A DNA stretch of 7,340 nucleotides, taken from an uncultured Methylococcaceae bacterium (lineage in GTDB: Bacteria > Pseudomonadota > Gammaproteobacteria > Methylococcales > Methylomonadaceae). The stretch spans positions 1-7,340 of the forward strand of contig CAIMDR010000301.1 of the NCBI GenBank assembly GCA_903839795.1, given 5' to 3'. Shown here piece by piece: positions 1-6,081 of this stretch. Under the pieces are notes generated by a model. The model saw nothing but the letters and a program-made list of their open reading frames with translations, was not told the origin of the DNA and ran no database searches. The position numbers and the translations under genes were made by a program. Within the stretch, counting starts at the first letter, position 1. Every line of letters begins with the position of its first letter.

Positions 1-76
1 GGCTGTTTTGGCTGGCGCAACCACTAAAAACGAGGGCGCACAACCCCGCGAACAGCTTGATTAACTTGTTTTTCAA
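1..76 (-). CDS. Lipoprotein N-terminus (partial, runs off the left edge)
   Basis: Reading leftward from a TTG codon at 76-74 gives 25 residues. They start M-K-N-K, continue through a hydrophobic stretch (about residues 8-18) and end in the lipobox F-S-G-C, with the modifiable Cys at residue 20. This is a textbook signal peptidase II lipoprotein signal. Residue +2 is Ala rather than Asp, so the outer membrane is the expected destination under the usual Lol rule. The start choice rests on two things: GGAG at 88-85, eight bases upstream of the TTG, and an in-frame TAA at 94-92 with no ATG or GTG between it and the TTG. The rest of the protein lies outside the window, so its function cannot be stated. 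It starts only 27 bases beyond the T-run of the putative terminator at 104-134. It therefore either has a promoter within or just above that hairpin or relies on read-through. Confidence 0.7.
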   Translation of the reverse strand, partial: MKNKLIKLFAGLCALVFSGCASQNS

Positions 77-103
77 TGGAAAATCTCCAGTTTAACGGTA
101 TTT

Positions 104-134
104 AAAAAACCCTTGAAGCGTTTCAATTTCAAGG
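104..134 (-). terminator. Probable intrinsic terminator after the PPTase gene
   Basis: On the minus strand the arm CCTTGAA (134-128) pairs perfectly with TTCAAGG (117-111) across a 10-base loop. One G follows, then six T residues (109-104). A shorter alternative stem, TTGAA (126-122) with TTCAA (117-113) and a 4-base loop, shares the same right arm. The structure begins 62 bases past the PPTase stop codon and so would end the ggt-PPTase transcript. The stem is short and not GC-rich, so termination may be partial. It also sits directly before the lipoprotein start at 76 and could act as a leader attenuator for that gene. Confidence 0.6.
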
Positions 135-196
135 CGAATCGGTTTGTATGCCTGTATTCTGCACTATTAATAACCCGCTGAGTAGCCTTATTTAGG

Positions 197-877
197 CTAA
201 AAATCCGTCAGCCTGATAACAGCCAGTTTTTTATCCACGACTATTGCACCGCAAACGCCCTCCCCCAACTCAATATCCAGAACGTGCCACGCAGAAGCGT
301 CACCACACAAATCAGGAACCCTTAAAAACTCTGAGGGATTTTCAGGATTAACAACACACTGATTTAATCCTAAAGTAATACCGTGTCCGGTGGCTTTTAC
401 AAAGGCTTCTTTACGTGTCCAGTAACGGTAAAATTCCTGATTTTTTTTGGCTTCAGGCAGTTGATTCCAGTGGGCTATTTCTTCTTCAGAAAAACATTTA
501 TTAACCAGACCGGATACGTTAATTCTTGGTTTACAGAGTTCAATATCAACACCCAACTGACAGTTCCAGCTCATGGCAATCAGCACCCTATCTGCCGAAT
601 GTGACAAATTAAATGCCAACTCAGGATAATCGACCAGATAAGGTTTACCCTGCGCAGCTTTTTTTATGCTTATTTTTTCCGGCGACTGATTAAGCAGGTC
701 AGCCAACCGATTTCTTAAACGGCCATGTATTTCTACATAACGTTTGTGTAACAACTCATTTTTAAATTTTTGGGCTTGCGTTTGCTCGGCCTCATCAAGG
801 ACGCGCCAATAAGCGTGATAATCAGCGTCCTCGGCCATGACTTTGCCATGCCAAATATCTACTTCATTAATGCCCAA
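197..877 (-). CDS. Sfp-type 4'-phosphopantetheinyl transferase
   Basis: This cytoplasmic enzyme family moves the phosphopantetheine arm of coenzyme A onto a serine of acyl, peptidyl or aryl carrier proteins. The family motifs appear in order (numbered for a 226-residue protein): G-K-P-Y at 77-80, F-N-L-S-H-S at 89-94, the magnesium-binding G-V-D-I-E at 109-113 (D111, E113), and W-T-R-K-E-A-F-V-K at 153-161 with the conserved K156, E157 and K161. Its length of about 226-236 matches the Sfp/Gsp group and not the short AcpS group. The start is uncertain. The longest reading opens with GTG at 907 and has no visible ribosome site. TTG at 877 has AGGG (887-884) six bases upstream and places the family's N-terminal strand (V-D-I-W) six residues in, as in Sfp, so I prefer it. 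Either start lies inside the end of ggt, so the two genes are probably co-transcribed and coupled. No carrier-protein or NRPS/PKS gene is in view, so the substrate is unknown. Confidence 0.88.
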   Translation of the reverse strand: MGINEVDIWHGKVMAEDADYHAYWRVLDEAEQTQAQKFKNELLHKRYVEIHGRLRNRLADLLNQSPEKISIKKAAQGKPYLVDYPELAFNLSHSADRVLIAMSWNCQLGVDIELCKPRINVSGLVNKCFSEEEIAHWNQLPEAKKNQEFYRYWTRKEAFVKATGHGITLGLNQCVVNPENPSEFLRVPDLCGDASAWHVLDIELGEGVCGAIVVDKKLAVIRLTDF

Positions 878-2540
878 CAACCGCCCTGCCCTCGCCGCGT
901 TTATCACTGGCAGCAGACAGTGACTTGTTGGCTTTATTTAATAACACAGCCTGCATATCACCGTAAGCATAACGCGCGACTTTCAGTTGATGACCCTTTG
1001 CGGCAAGACCGGTAATCTCCGCATCAGACAAGGCACCTTTTTCATATTCAATCACATCAGGCATAAATTGATGATGAAAACGTGGCACTTGTACCCACGA
1101 TTCCGGCCCGTTGCCTTTGGCAAAATCCAGTGCCGCCAACAGCACCATTGAAATAATGCGACTTCCACCCGGCGTACCCAGCACAGCAACTTGAGTGTCG
1201 GTTTCAAGAAAAGTCGGTGTCATGCTGGATAACATCCGTTTGCCGGGTGCGATGGCATTGGCAACACCACCGACCAAACCATAGCCGTTCATGGCGCCTG
1301 GAAGACTGGAAAAATCATCCATTTCATCATTTAAAACAACACCGGTTCCTGCCACTACAAAACCTGAACCAAAAGGAAAGTTAATACTGAGCGTTGCGGC
1401 CACCCGATTACCTTCCTCGTCAATAATCGAAAAATGAGTGGTATTGGTGCCTTCACGTTGTTGCTCTAGCTCGCCAGACAGCATCTCGCTCGGCAAGGCT
1501 TTATCGGGCCGAAGACTGCTACGCAAGCCGGCCGCATAGTCTTCATTTAACAAGCGTTTAACGGGAATATCAATAAAATCTGCATCACCCAAATACAAGG
1601 TACGATCATGATAAGCGCGGCGCATGGCTTCTGTTATCAAATGTTTACGGGTAATCTCATCCGTTTTTTGCAAATCGTAACCCGATAAAATATTTAAAGC
1701 TTCAATCAACACAATACCACCAGAGGATGACGGCGAGGCACTGGTGATTTTTATACCTTTATACTGACCGGTTACCGGTTTACGCTCGGCAATCTGGTAA
1801 GTCTCAAGATCTTCTTTTGTCCATATACCACCGGCTTTATTGACGCCCTTAACCAGTTTATCGGCGATACAACCGCTATAAAATCCGTCGCGACCTGAGT
1901 TAGCCAACTGTGTTAAAGTGTGAGCCAAATCCGGTTGTCTGAGTATTGAATAAGGTTGTGGCAGTTTGCCATTATCCAGAAATATCGCGGCTGTCGCAGG
2001 GTATTGCTTGATTAACTCAACTCTGACTTTTAGCATTTTTAAATAGCGATCGCCAATGGCATAACCGGTCTGGGCATAGCGAATTGCCGGAGCCAAACTG
2101 GTCGCCAGTGGCAACTTTCCGTATTTTTCCGACAGATGCACCAAGCCCGCAGGCATACCGGGAATAGCCGCCGCCAACGCGCCATCAAGCGATAATTTTG
2201 GAATCACCTGGCCGTCTTTATCCAGATACATGGCTTTATGCGCTGCCAAGGGCGCTTTTTCACGGCCATCAATCAGCGTTTCAAAACCGTCTTTTTCTCG
2301 GTGCAGCAACCAGTAACCACCGCCCCCCAAGCCAGAACCCGTAGGTTCAACAACCGCCAATGCCGCGCTAACCGCCACCGCCGCATCAAAGACATTACCG
2401 CCTTTGTCCAGAATCTCAAAGCCCGCCGCCGTTGCCAACGGATGCGCACTGGCAATCGCCACCTTATGCCCATCGGCATAAGCCTGTGTACTAAAAAAAA
2501 CAACTATTAAAATGATTGCTGTATAACGTTTTTTTAACAT
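867..2540 (-). CDS. ggt: Gamma-glutamyltransferase precursor (glutathione hydrolase)
   Basis: This enzyme cleaves the gamma-glutamyl bond of glutathione and related compounds, passing the glutamyl group to water or an amino acid, normally in the periplasm. The 557-residue precursor has a signal peptide (basic M-L-K-K-R, hydrophobic core, likely cleavage after A-Y-A at 20-22). It is an N-terminal nucleophile hydrolase that splits itself before the first Thr of T-T-H-F, here T367. This would leave a large subunit up to residue 366 and a small subunit of 191 residues. Counterparts of E. coli active-site residues are visible: R93 (in R-E-K-A-P), N387, E406 (Gln in E. coli), D409 (in M-D-D-F), S438-S439 and the oxyanion pair G458-G459 (in P-G-G-S-R). 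The lid-loop motif Y-G-L-V-G-G is also present (420-425). The ATG at 2540 has AGG six bases upstream (2549-2547). All key residues are present, so it should be active. The 3' end overlaps the PPTase gene. Its first upstream neighbour, the AT-rich HD-like gene, ends 81 bases away. Confidence 0.95.
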   Translation of the reverse strand: MLKKRYTAIILIVVFFSTQAYADGHKVAIASAHPLATAAGFEILDKGGNVFDAAVAVSAALAVVEPTGSGLGGGGYWLLHREKDGFETLIDGREKAPLAAHKAMYLDKDGQVIPKLSLDGALAAAIPGMPAGLVHLSEKYGKLPLATSLAPAIRYAQTGYAIGDRYLKMLKVRVELIKQYPATAAIFLDNGKLPQPYSILRQPDLAHTLTQLANSGRDGFYSGCIADKLVKGVNKAGGIWTKEDLETYQIAERKPVTGQYKGIKITSASPSSSGGIVLIEALNILSGYDLQKTDEITRKHLITEAMRRAYHDRTLYLGDADFIDIPVKRLLNEDYAAGLRSSLRPDKALPSEMLSGELEQQREGTNTTHFSIIDEEGNRVAATLSINFPFGSGFVVAGTGVVLNDEMDDFSSLPGAMNGYGLVGGVANAIAPGKRMLSSMTPTFLETDTQVAVLGTPGGSRIISMVLLAALDFAKGNGPESWVQVPRFHHQFMPDVIEYEKGALSDAEITGLAAKGHQLKVARYAYGDMQAVLLNKANKSLSAASDKRGEGRAVVGH

Positions 2541-2621
2541 TTTTTACCTGATTGATAATCGGTGAATAAATAAGGGGATGTATCGCATAGCACTACAACT
2601 CGTTTCGGGTTATAAGCTAAC
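2541..2621. other. Gap between the HD-like gene and ggt
   Basis: These 81 bases carry the ggt ribosome site (AGG at 2549-2547). I see no strong stem-loop with a T-run that would end the HD-like gene's transcript. No clear -35/-10 pair stands out either: TTGTAG followed by TTATTT is the nearest on the minus strand, but the spacing of 19 is poor. A ggt promoter is likely here on general grounds but is not shown by the sequence. Read-through from the HD-like gene remains possible. Confidence 0.4.
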
Positions 2622-4481
2622 TTACATATCTTCTTCCGCCTTACCTATTACCAAGACAATGTCTCTCCACTTTTCCAAACATCTATCAAGTTTTTTCCTT
2701 AATTCTTCAAACAAATCTTTTTCATCCCCTTGATAGACCAAATAGATTATATCCGAAAGTATAAGATCAATTTCAACCTCAGTGCGTTGCATTAGTTCAG
2801 AACCTGTAAAAGCTAATTCCCTTAACACCTTATAATGGATGCTGTCGCAATTAATAAGCCCAACCACAACATCAGTACTTTGCAATGGAACAGCACCTGA
2901 AAAAGCCGATTCTCCACGCTTCAACTTCAACACCTTATATCTGTCCCACTCCTGTAAGACGTCAACTAAAACTCCCAAAAAAGCTAGCGGATCATCATCA
3001 CGACCAATTTTTAAAGGCTTTTTTTCTTCTGTTTTTTCTTTTTTTCTGAGATGTTTCTTGCACTTTTCTCTATATTCAGGTTTTTGAATTACAGAGTGAA
3101 TTGCTGCTGATGCGGTTGCCCAGAGTACCTTCTTAAACCAGAGGTCAGAATAAAACCCACCTTTTATCTTCATCCGTTTTGGAACCCGAACAACCTTATC
3201 ACTTATGTGTTCAAATATTTCGTGCGATACATAATTGCAAGATTTGTCTTTCTTTTGCTCGTCATTGAAACTGTCCCATTTGAGTCTTTTAAATCCCCAT
3301 ACGAGCTCATGAAAAAATGTCAAGGCTTGTAACGTAATTAGGCCACTGCATACACCATGATCAAGGTTTCTATTTCCATGATCGGCACCTATCCACACGG
3401 TATCTTTGTATACCCTCTCCACAATGTACAAGATATTTTGCATTTTTTTATTGCGATAAAATTTATAGTGCTCTTTCCAAATAGAGAAGGCTTCGCGGTT
3501 CAAACCATGGTCTTCCTGTATTGTTTTATAAGAAGACCCATTGAATTGCTTATACTCCATGTTGTTAGAGAGTTCTCTACGAATATTTTCACAACTTCCA
3601 ATATCGCAAAGATGGTCACCAAGGGACGCTAATGATCTTGAGTACCTAAAATCAGGTACCACAACACCGAGGGTTTTTGTTATATCCTTCGCTACCCTAA
3701 AGTCAACCTCAAAACTTTTCCAAAACCAATGATTAAAATAATCGTGAATTATTTTCGAACCATTACTGACTCGAACATTTTCTACTTCAGGACTAGCTGA
3801 AGAAAGATTGCCCTCTAAAATATATCCTATATCGTGAAGCAAACTTGCAATAGACCATACCTCTGCGAATTCATTAACCAGACTAATTGACTCTTTGAAC
3901 TCACGACTATTTATATTTATTTCGCAGAATTTTATTTCTATTGAACGATAAAAACGGAGATGATCATCATTCGGCTCTAGGTGGATTTTTAATTTTTTAA
4001 AATGATCCCGAAATGCCTGCTGTAATTTGTCAGAATTTTCAAATATATACCATCCAAAAATGTAGTTATAAAGCGTATGGACTGCGTGATCCCGTTGCCT
4101 GTCGTAATCAATGTCAGCTGAGATTTCTCTCCTAGCTACCGTATCTCTAAAGTATGCAAGGTCTTCATTATCTGATATGTATAACGCATATTCCGCAAAA
4201 AGATTTGCTTTTTTTAAGCGTACTTCATCCAATACTGCGTCAAAAAAATCAACTAAATTCTTTTCAATTTTAATATTGCCTACAACGTTTTTGCTTTCTT
4301 CAAACCTCCAAACATTTTTTGTAAAGTGACACTCGGTGTCTTCTTTATAATCATCCTCCGTCTTATGATCCTCCTTAAATAGCGCCTCTAACCTTTTCGG
4401 ATTGTGATACCAATAAAACCATGTCTTTGGATTTTTCACATATTCAAAAAGAACCTGTTTAACGTTATTTTCATTTTTCAT
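2622..4481 (-). CDS. Uncharacterised HD-superfamily-like metal phosphohydrolase
   Basis: I do not recognise a named gene. This 619-residue protein has no signal peptide or membrane segment, so it is probably cytoplasmic. It carries metal-ligand-like motifs in HD-domain order: R-D-H-A-V-H at 130-135 (H132), L-L-H-D-I-G-Y at 214-220 (H216, D217), N-L-D-H-G-V at 372-377 (H375), A-I-H-S-V at 460-464 (H462), and D-P-L-A-F-L...D-V-L-Q-E-W at 497-512 (D507). An H...HD...H...H...D series is what two-metal HD hydrolases and phosphodiesterases use. Here the spacing is stretched by long inserts (about 218-370 and 380-455), and a Lys/Glu-rich linker (475-491) sits before the last motif. The first 120 residues and the last 100 match nothing I know. 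The start is well supported: ATG at 4481 with GAGG (4490-4487) five bases upstream. Base composition is strikingly low: 20/60 G+C at 3541-3600 and 18/60 at 4201-4260, against 32/60 in ggt (2161-2220) and 31/60 in the esterase (5041-5100). This suggests horizontal acquisition. The substrate (nucleotide, cyclic nucleotide or other phosphoester) is unknown. A role in phage or stress response is only a guess from its solitary, foreign look. Confidence 0.62.
   Translation of the reverse strand: MKNENNVKQVLFEYVKNPKTWFYWYHNPKRLEALFKEDHKTEDDYKEDTECHFTKNVWRFEESKNVVGNIKIEKNLVDFFDAVLDEVRLKKANLFAEYALYISDNEDLAYFRDTVARREISADIDYDRQRDHAVHTLYNYIFGWYIFENSDKLQQAFRDHFKKLKIHLEPNDDHLRFYRSIEIKFCEININSREFKESISLVNEFAEVWSIASLLHDIGYILEGNLSSASPEVENVRVSNGSKIIHDYFNHWFWKSFEVDFRVAKDITKTLGVVVPDFRYSRSLASLGDHLCDIGSCENIRRELSNNMEYKQFNGSSYKTIQEDHGLNREAFSIWKEHYKFYRNKKMQNILYIVERVYKDTVWIGADHGNRNLDHGVCSGLITLQALTFFHELVWGFKRLKWDSFNDEQKKDKSCNYVSHEIFEHISDKVVRVPKRMKIKGGFYSDLWFKKVLWATASAAIHSVIQKPEYREKCKKHLRKKEKTEEKKPLKIGRDDDPLAFLGVLVDVLQEWDRYKVLKLKRGESAFSGAVPLQSTDVVVGLINCDSIHYKVLRELAFTGSELMQRTEVEIDLILSDIIYLVYQGDEKDLFEELRKKLDRCLEKWRDIVLVIGKAEEDM
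3018..3024 (-). other. In-frame A-AAA-AAG slippery heptamer
   Basis: Within the Lys/Glu-rich linker of the HD-like gene, codons 486-488 read GAA AAA AAG. They place the heptamer A AAA AAG in exactly the frame used at the E. coli dnaX frameshift site. A -1 slip would add six residues (A-F-K-N-W-S) and stop at TGA 3000-2998. The product would be about 494 residues and would lose D507 and the C-terminal 125 residues. Longer A-runs lie just upstream. I see neither a clear upstream Shine-Dalgarno stimulator nor a convincing downstream hairpin, so this may be chance in an AT-rich, Lys-rich stretch. Confidence 0.25.
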
Positions 4482-4528
4482 ATAAGCCTCGATTACGATT
4501 CATCAATATCAACAAAGCACAATTTCCC

Positions 4529-4562
4529 CGCTAGCTCCTAAGCAGGAGCTTGGGAGCTAGCG
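4529..4562. repeat. Nested inverted repeat (palindromic element) upstream of the HD-like gene
   Basis: CGCTAGCTCC (4529-4538) pairs perfectly with GGAGCTAGCG (4553-4562) around a 14-base loop. A competing inner hairpin pairs AGCTCC (4533-4538) with GGAGCT (4545-4550) around six bases, so GGAGCT occurs twice and the two structures exclude each other. A wider pairing of CCCGCT (4527-4532) with AGCGGG (4570-4575) is also possible. The element starts 23 bases after the esterase stop codon. On the minus strand no T-run follows the stem, so a simple intrinsic terminator is not supported. A dispersed REP-like repeat, an mRNA-stabilising 3' hairpin or a Rho-related stop are all compatible. Confidence 0.7.
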
Positions 4563-4585
4563 AACATCGAGCGGGCATTTCCATA

Positions 4586-5356
4586 CTACTTCAAAAACTG
4601 CTCAATCTGTTCTATAAAAACCCCCGGCTGTTGCACATGCAGCCAATGTCCGGCATTGGCAATAACACTCAGCGTGGCCTCCGGAAACAATGTGCTTATA
4701 TCTTCCGCTTTAACATAGTTTGACTCTTCACCGGCCAGAAACAAGGTTTTTCCGGTAAACGGTGTGAGTTGTTCAACAGCGGGAAAGGCGATGATATTGG
4801 GGGCCGTGTTATAAAAAATATCCAAGTCAACACGCCAGCAATAAGCGCCGTCTTTCAGGATAAGATTTTGCAATAAAAACTGGCGATAACCGAGTTCGGG
4901 TATGGCGGTAGCCAGCTGCAACTCGGCTTGTTTACGATTGTTGATTTCAGGTAACGGCAGTGCTTTTAAGGCCTGAATCAAGTGATTAAAACAGTGTTTA
5001 TAATTGACGGGGGCAATATCGACGACGATCAGTTTATCGATACGCTCTGGATGATTCAAGGCAAACCACATCGCCACTTTACCGCCCATGCTGTGACCTA
5101 GCACACTGGCGGTTGTTAAGTGGTGGGTATCCATAAATTGCAACAGATCTGCGGCCATGGACGGATAATCCATGATCGGATGATGCGGCGACACGCCATG
5201 ATTACGTAAATCCAGCACATAAACATGAAACCTGGCGGCCAGTTTTTCGGCTACCTGCCGCCAGTTACGCGAGGATGCAAAAAAACCATGCAGAATAATC
5301 AGCGGCGCATCATCGGGATTACCCAGCTCTTCAAAGGCTAAAGCGACGGTTTCCAT
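4586..5356 (-). CDS. ybfF: YbfF-like alpha/beta-hydrolase (acyl esterase/thioesterase family)
   Basis: This is a 256-residue cytoplasmic alpha/beta-hydrolase with strong line-by-line resemblance to E. coli YbfF, an esterase active on short acyl and acyl-CoA type substrates. The oxyanion motif L-H-G-F is at 22-25 and R-N-H-G-V-S-P at 51-57. The nucleophile elbow G-H-S-M-G-G is at 87-92 (Ser89), V-D-I-A-P-V at 112-117 (Asp113, conserved in YbfF), and A-G-H-W-L-H at 235-240 (His237, the expected catalytic base). The reading frame is open back to 5410, but the ATG at 5356 is the right start. It gives the family's usual length of about 255 and forms a TAATG overlap with the stop of the DUF445 gene, pointing to coupled translation. 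No strong ribosome site precedes it, which fits re-initiation. The physiological substrate is not known from sequence. Confidence 0.9.
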   Translation of the reverse strand: METVALAFEELGNPDDAPLIILHGFFASSRNWRQVAEKLAARFHVYVLDLRNHGVSPHHPIMDYPSMAADLLQFMDTHHLTTASVLGHSMGGKVAMWFALNHPERIDKLIVVDIAPVNYKHCFNHLIQALKALPLPEINNRKQAELQLATAIPELGYRQFLLQNLILKDGAYCWRVDLDIFYNTAPNIIAFPAVEQLTPFTGKTLFLAGEESNYVKAEDISTLFPEATLSVIANAGHWLHVQQPGVFIEQIEQFLK

Positions 5357-6081
5357 TAGACAATAATAGCGAACAACACGCCCATCAAGCCGCCAAAAAA
5401 TCCACCCCAAACCACCAGCCAGCCTAAATGCTCATGAATGATGGCTTGTACCATTTCTTTAACCAGTTGCGGGGTTAGTTCATTCAGACGCTTATCAATG
5501 ACGGTTTCAATTTTGTCGATAATATCGACGCCAATTTTATGGGCATCCAACCCTTCCTTTAGCGCCGCTTTAAAACGGTCTGACTCAATCATGTCGACCA
5601 GAGTAATTTTTATCTTTTCGGTAAAAGGTTCTTTTAAGGGAGCCAAGGCATCCGGCCCACCCATCATGACCAACATGCCGCCAAAAGAAGATTCCATAAT
5701 GGAAGAAACCAGACTTTCATAAATTCGGTCATAATCGACGGCATTTAAGAAAGGTTGCAGATTCAACATCTTACTGCCTTGCCCTTCCTCCGTTTCAATA
5801 AACTGCTCGATGTTTTGGACGGTAAAAAACTGTTGCATCATCAGTTGCTTGATGGAAAGTTTAAATTCTTCAAAGCGATCCGGTATCACACCGGAACCGT
5901 ACAAATACGGCACCTTCTCAAACAGCATATAAATAGCCAGCCAATTGGTAAAGGCACCGGACAGCGCAAAAAAACCAACCGAGGTGATTAAACCCGGCAC
6001 TACGGGACTGATAGCGCCCAAAATAATAATGGCAACCGCAACAAGATTGGTAATAATGCTTTTATTCAGAGGTTTTTTCAT
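5356..6081 (-). CDS. DUF445 family membrane protein
   Basis: This is a 241-residue integral membrane protein of the uncharacterised DUF445 family. Its N-terminal hydrophobic region (about 9-56) forms one or two membrane segments and carries the family signature G-A-F-T-N-W-L-A-I (42-50). M-L-F-E-K-V-P follows (52-58), then the G-V-I-P motif (64-67). A long, mostly helical, charged soluble region (about 68-215) comes next. A final hydrophobic helix (about 219-241) is glycine-rich and ends at the C-terminus. The soluble part is thus bracketed by membrane anchors. No catalytic residues are apparent and no function can be assigned. The ATG at 6081 overlaps the lpdA stop by four bases (ATGA), and the gene's own stop overlaps the esterase start, so it is the middle gene of a coupled trio. 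Its partnership with lpdA may be purely positional. Confidence 0.85.
   Translation of the reverse strand: MKKPLNKSIITNLVAVAIIILGAISPVVPGLITSVGFFALSGAFTNWLAIYMLFEKVPYLYGSGVIPDRFEEFKLSIKQLMMQQFFTVQNIEQFIETEEGQGSKMLNLQPFLNAVDYDRIYESLVSSIMESSFGGMLVMMGGPDALAPLKEPFTEKIKITLVDMIESDRFKAALKEGLDAHKIGVDIIDKIETVIDKRLNELTPQLVKEMVQAIIHEHLGWLVVWGGFFGGLMGVLFAIIV

Noticed and set aside
99..126. Possible promoter for the lipoprotein (TTGAAA with TAAATA)
   Set aside because: The -10 match is poor (three of six) and both boxes lie within the terminator stem and T-run, so chance is as likely.
183..199. Small hairpin (TAGCCT/AGGCTA) overlapping the PPTase stop codon
   Set aside because: It has only six base pairs and no T-run after it on the minus strand. 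The structure at 104-134 is a far better terminator.
383..604. Plus-strand open frame inside the PPTase gene
   Set aside because: It is antisense to a gene with clear family motifs and has no ribosome site or recognisable domain. The same applies to the other plus-strand frames, such as 2238-2510, 2839-3087, 3357-3632, 5438-5722 and 6384-6692.
2273..2503. Minus-strand open frame within ggt in another frame
   Set aside because: It is Arg/Trp-rich, low-complexity translation of the ggt signal-proximal region. The ggt frame carries the conserved residues.
4529..4562. CRISPR-like repeat or tRNA-like structure
   Set aside because: There is only one palindromic unit with no spaced repeats, and no cloverleaf or CCA end can be drawn.
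5357..5410. N-terminal extension of the esterase from 5410
   Set aside because: The extra 18 residues are out-of-frame translation of the DUF445 3' end. The ATG at 5356 matches family length and the TAATG overlap.
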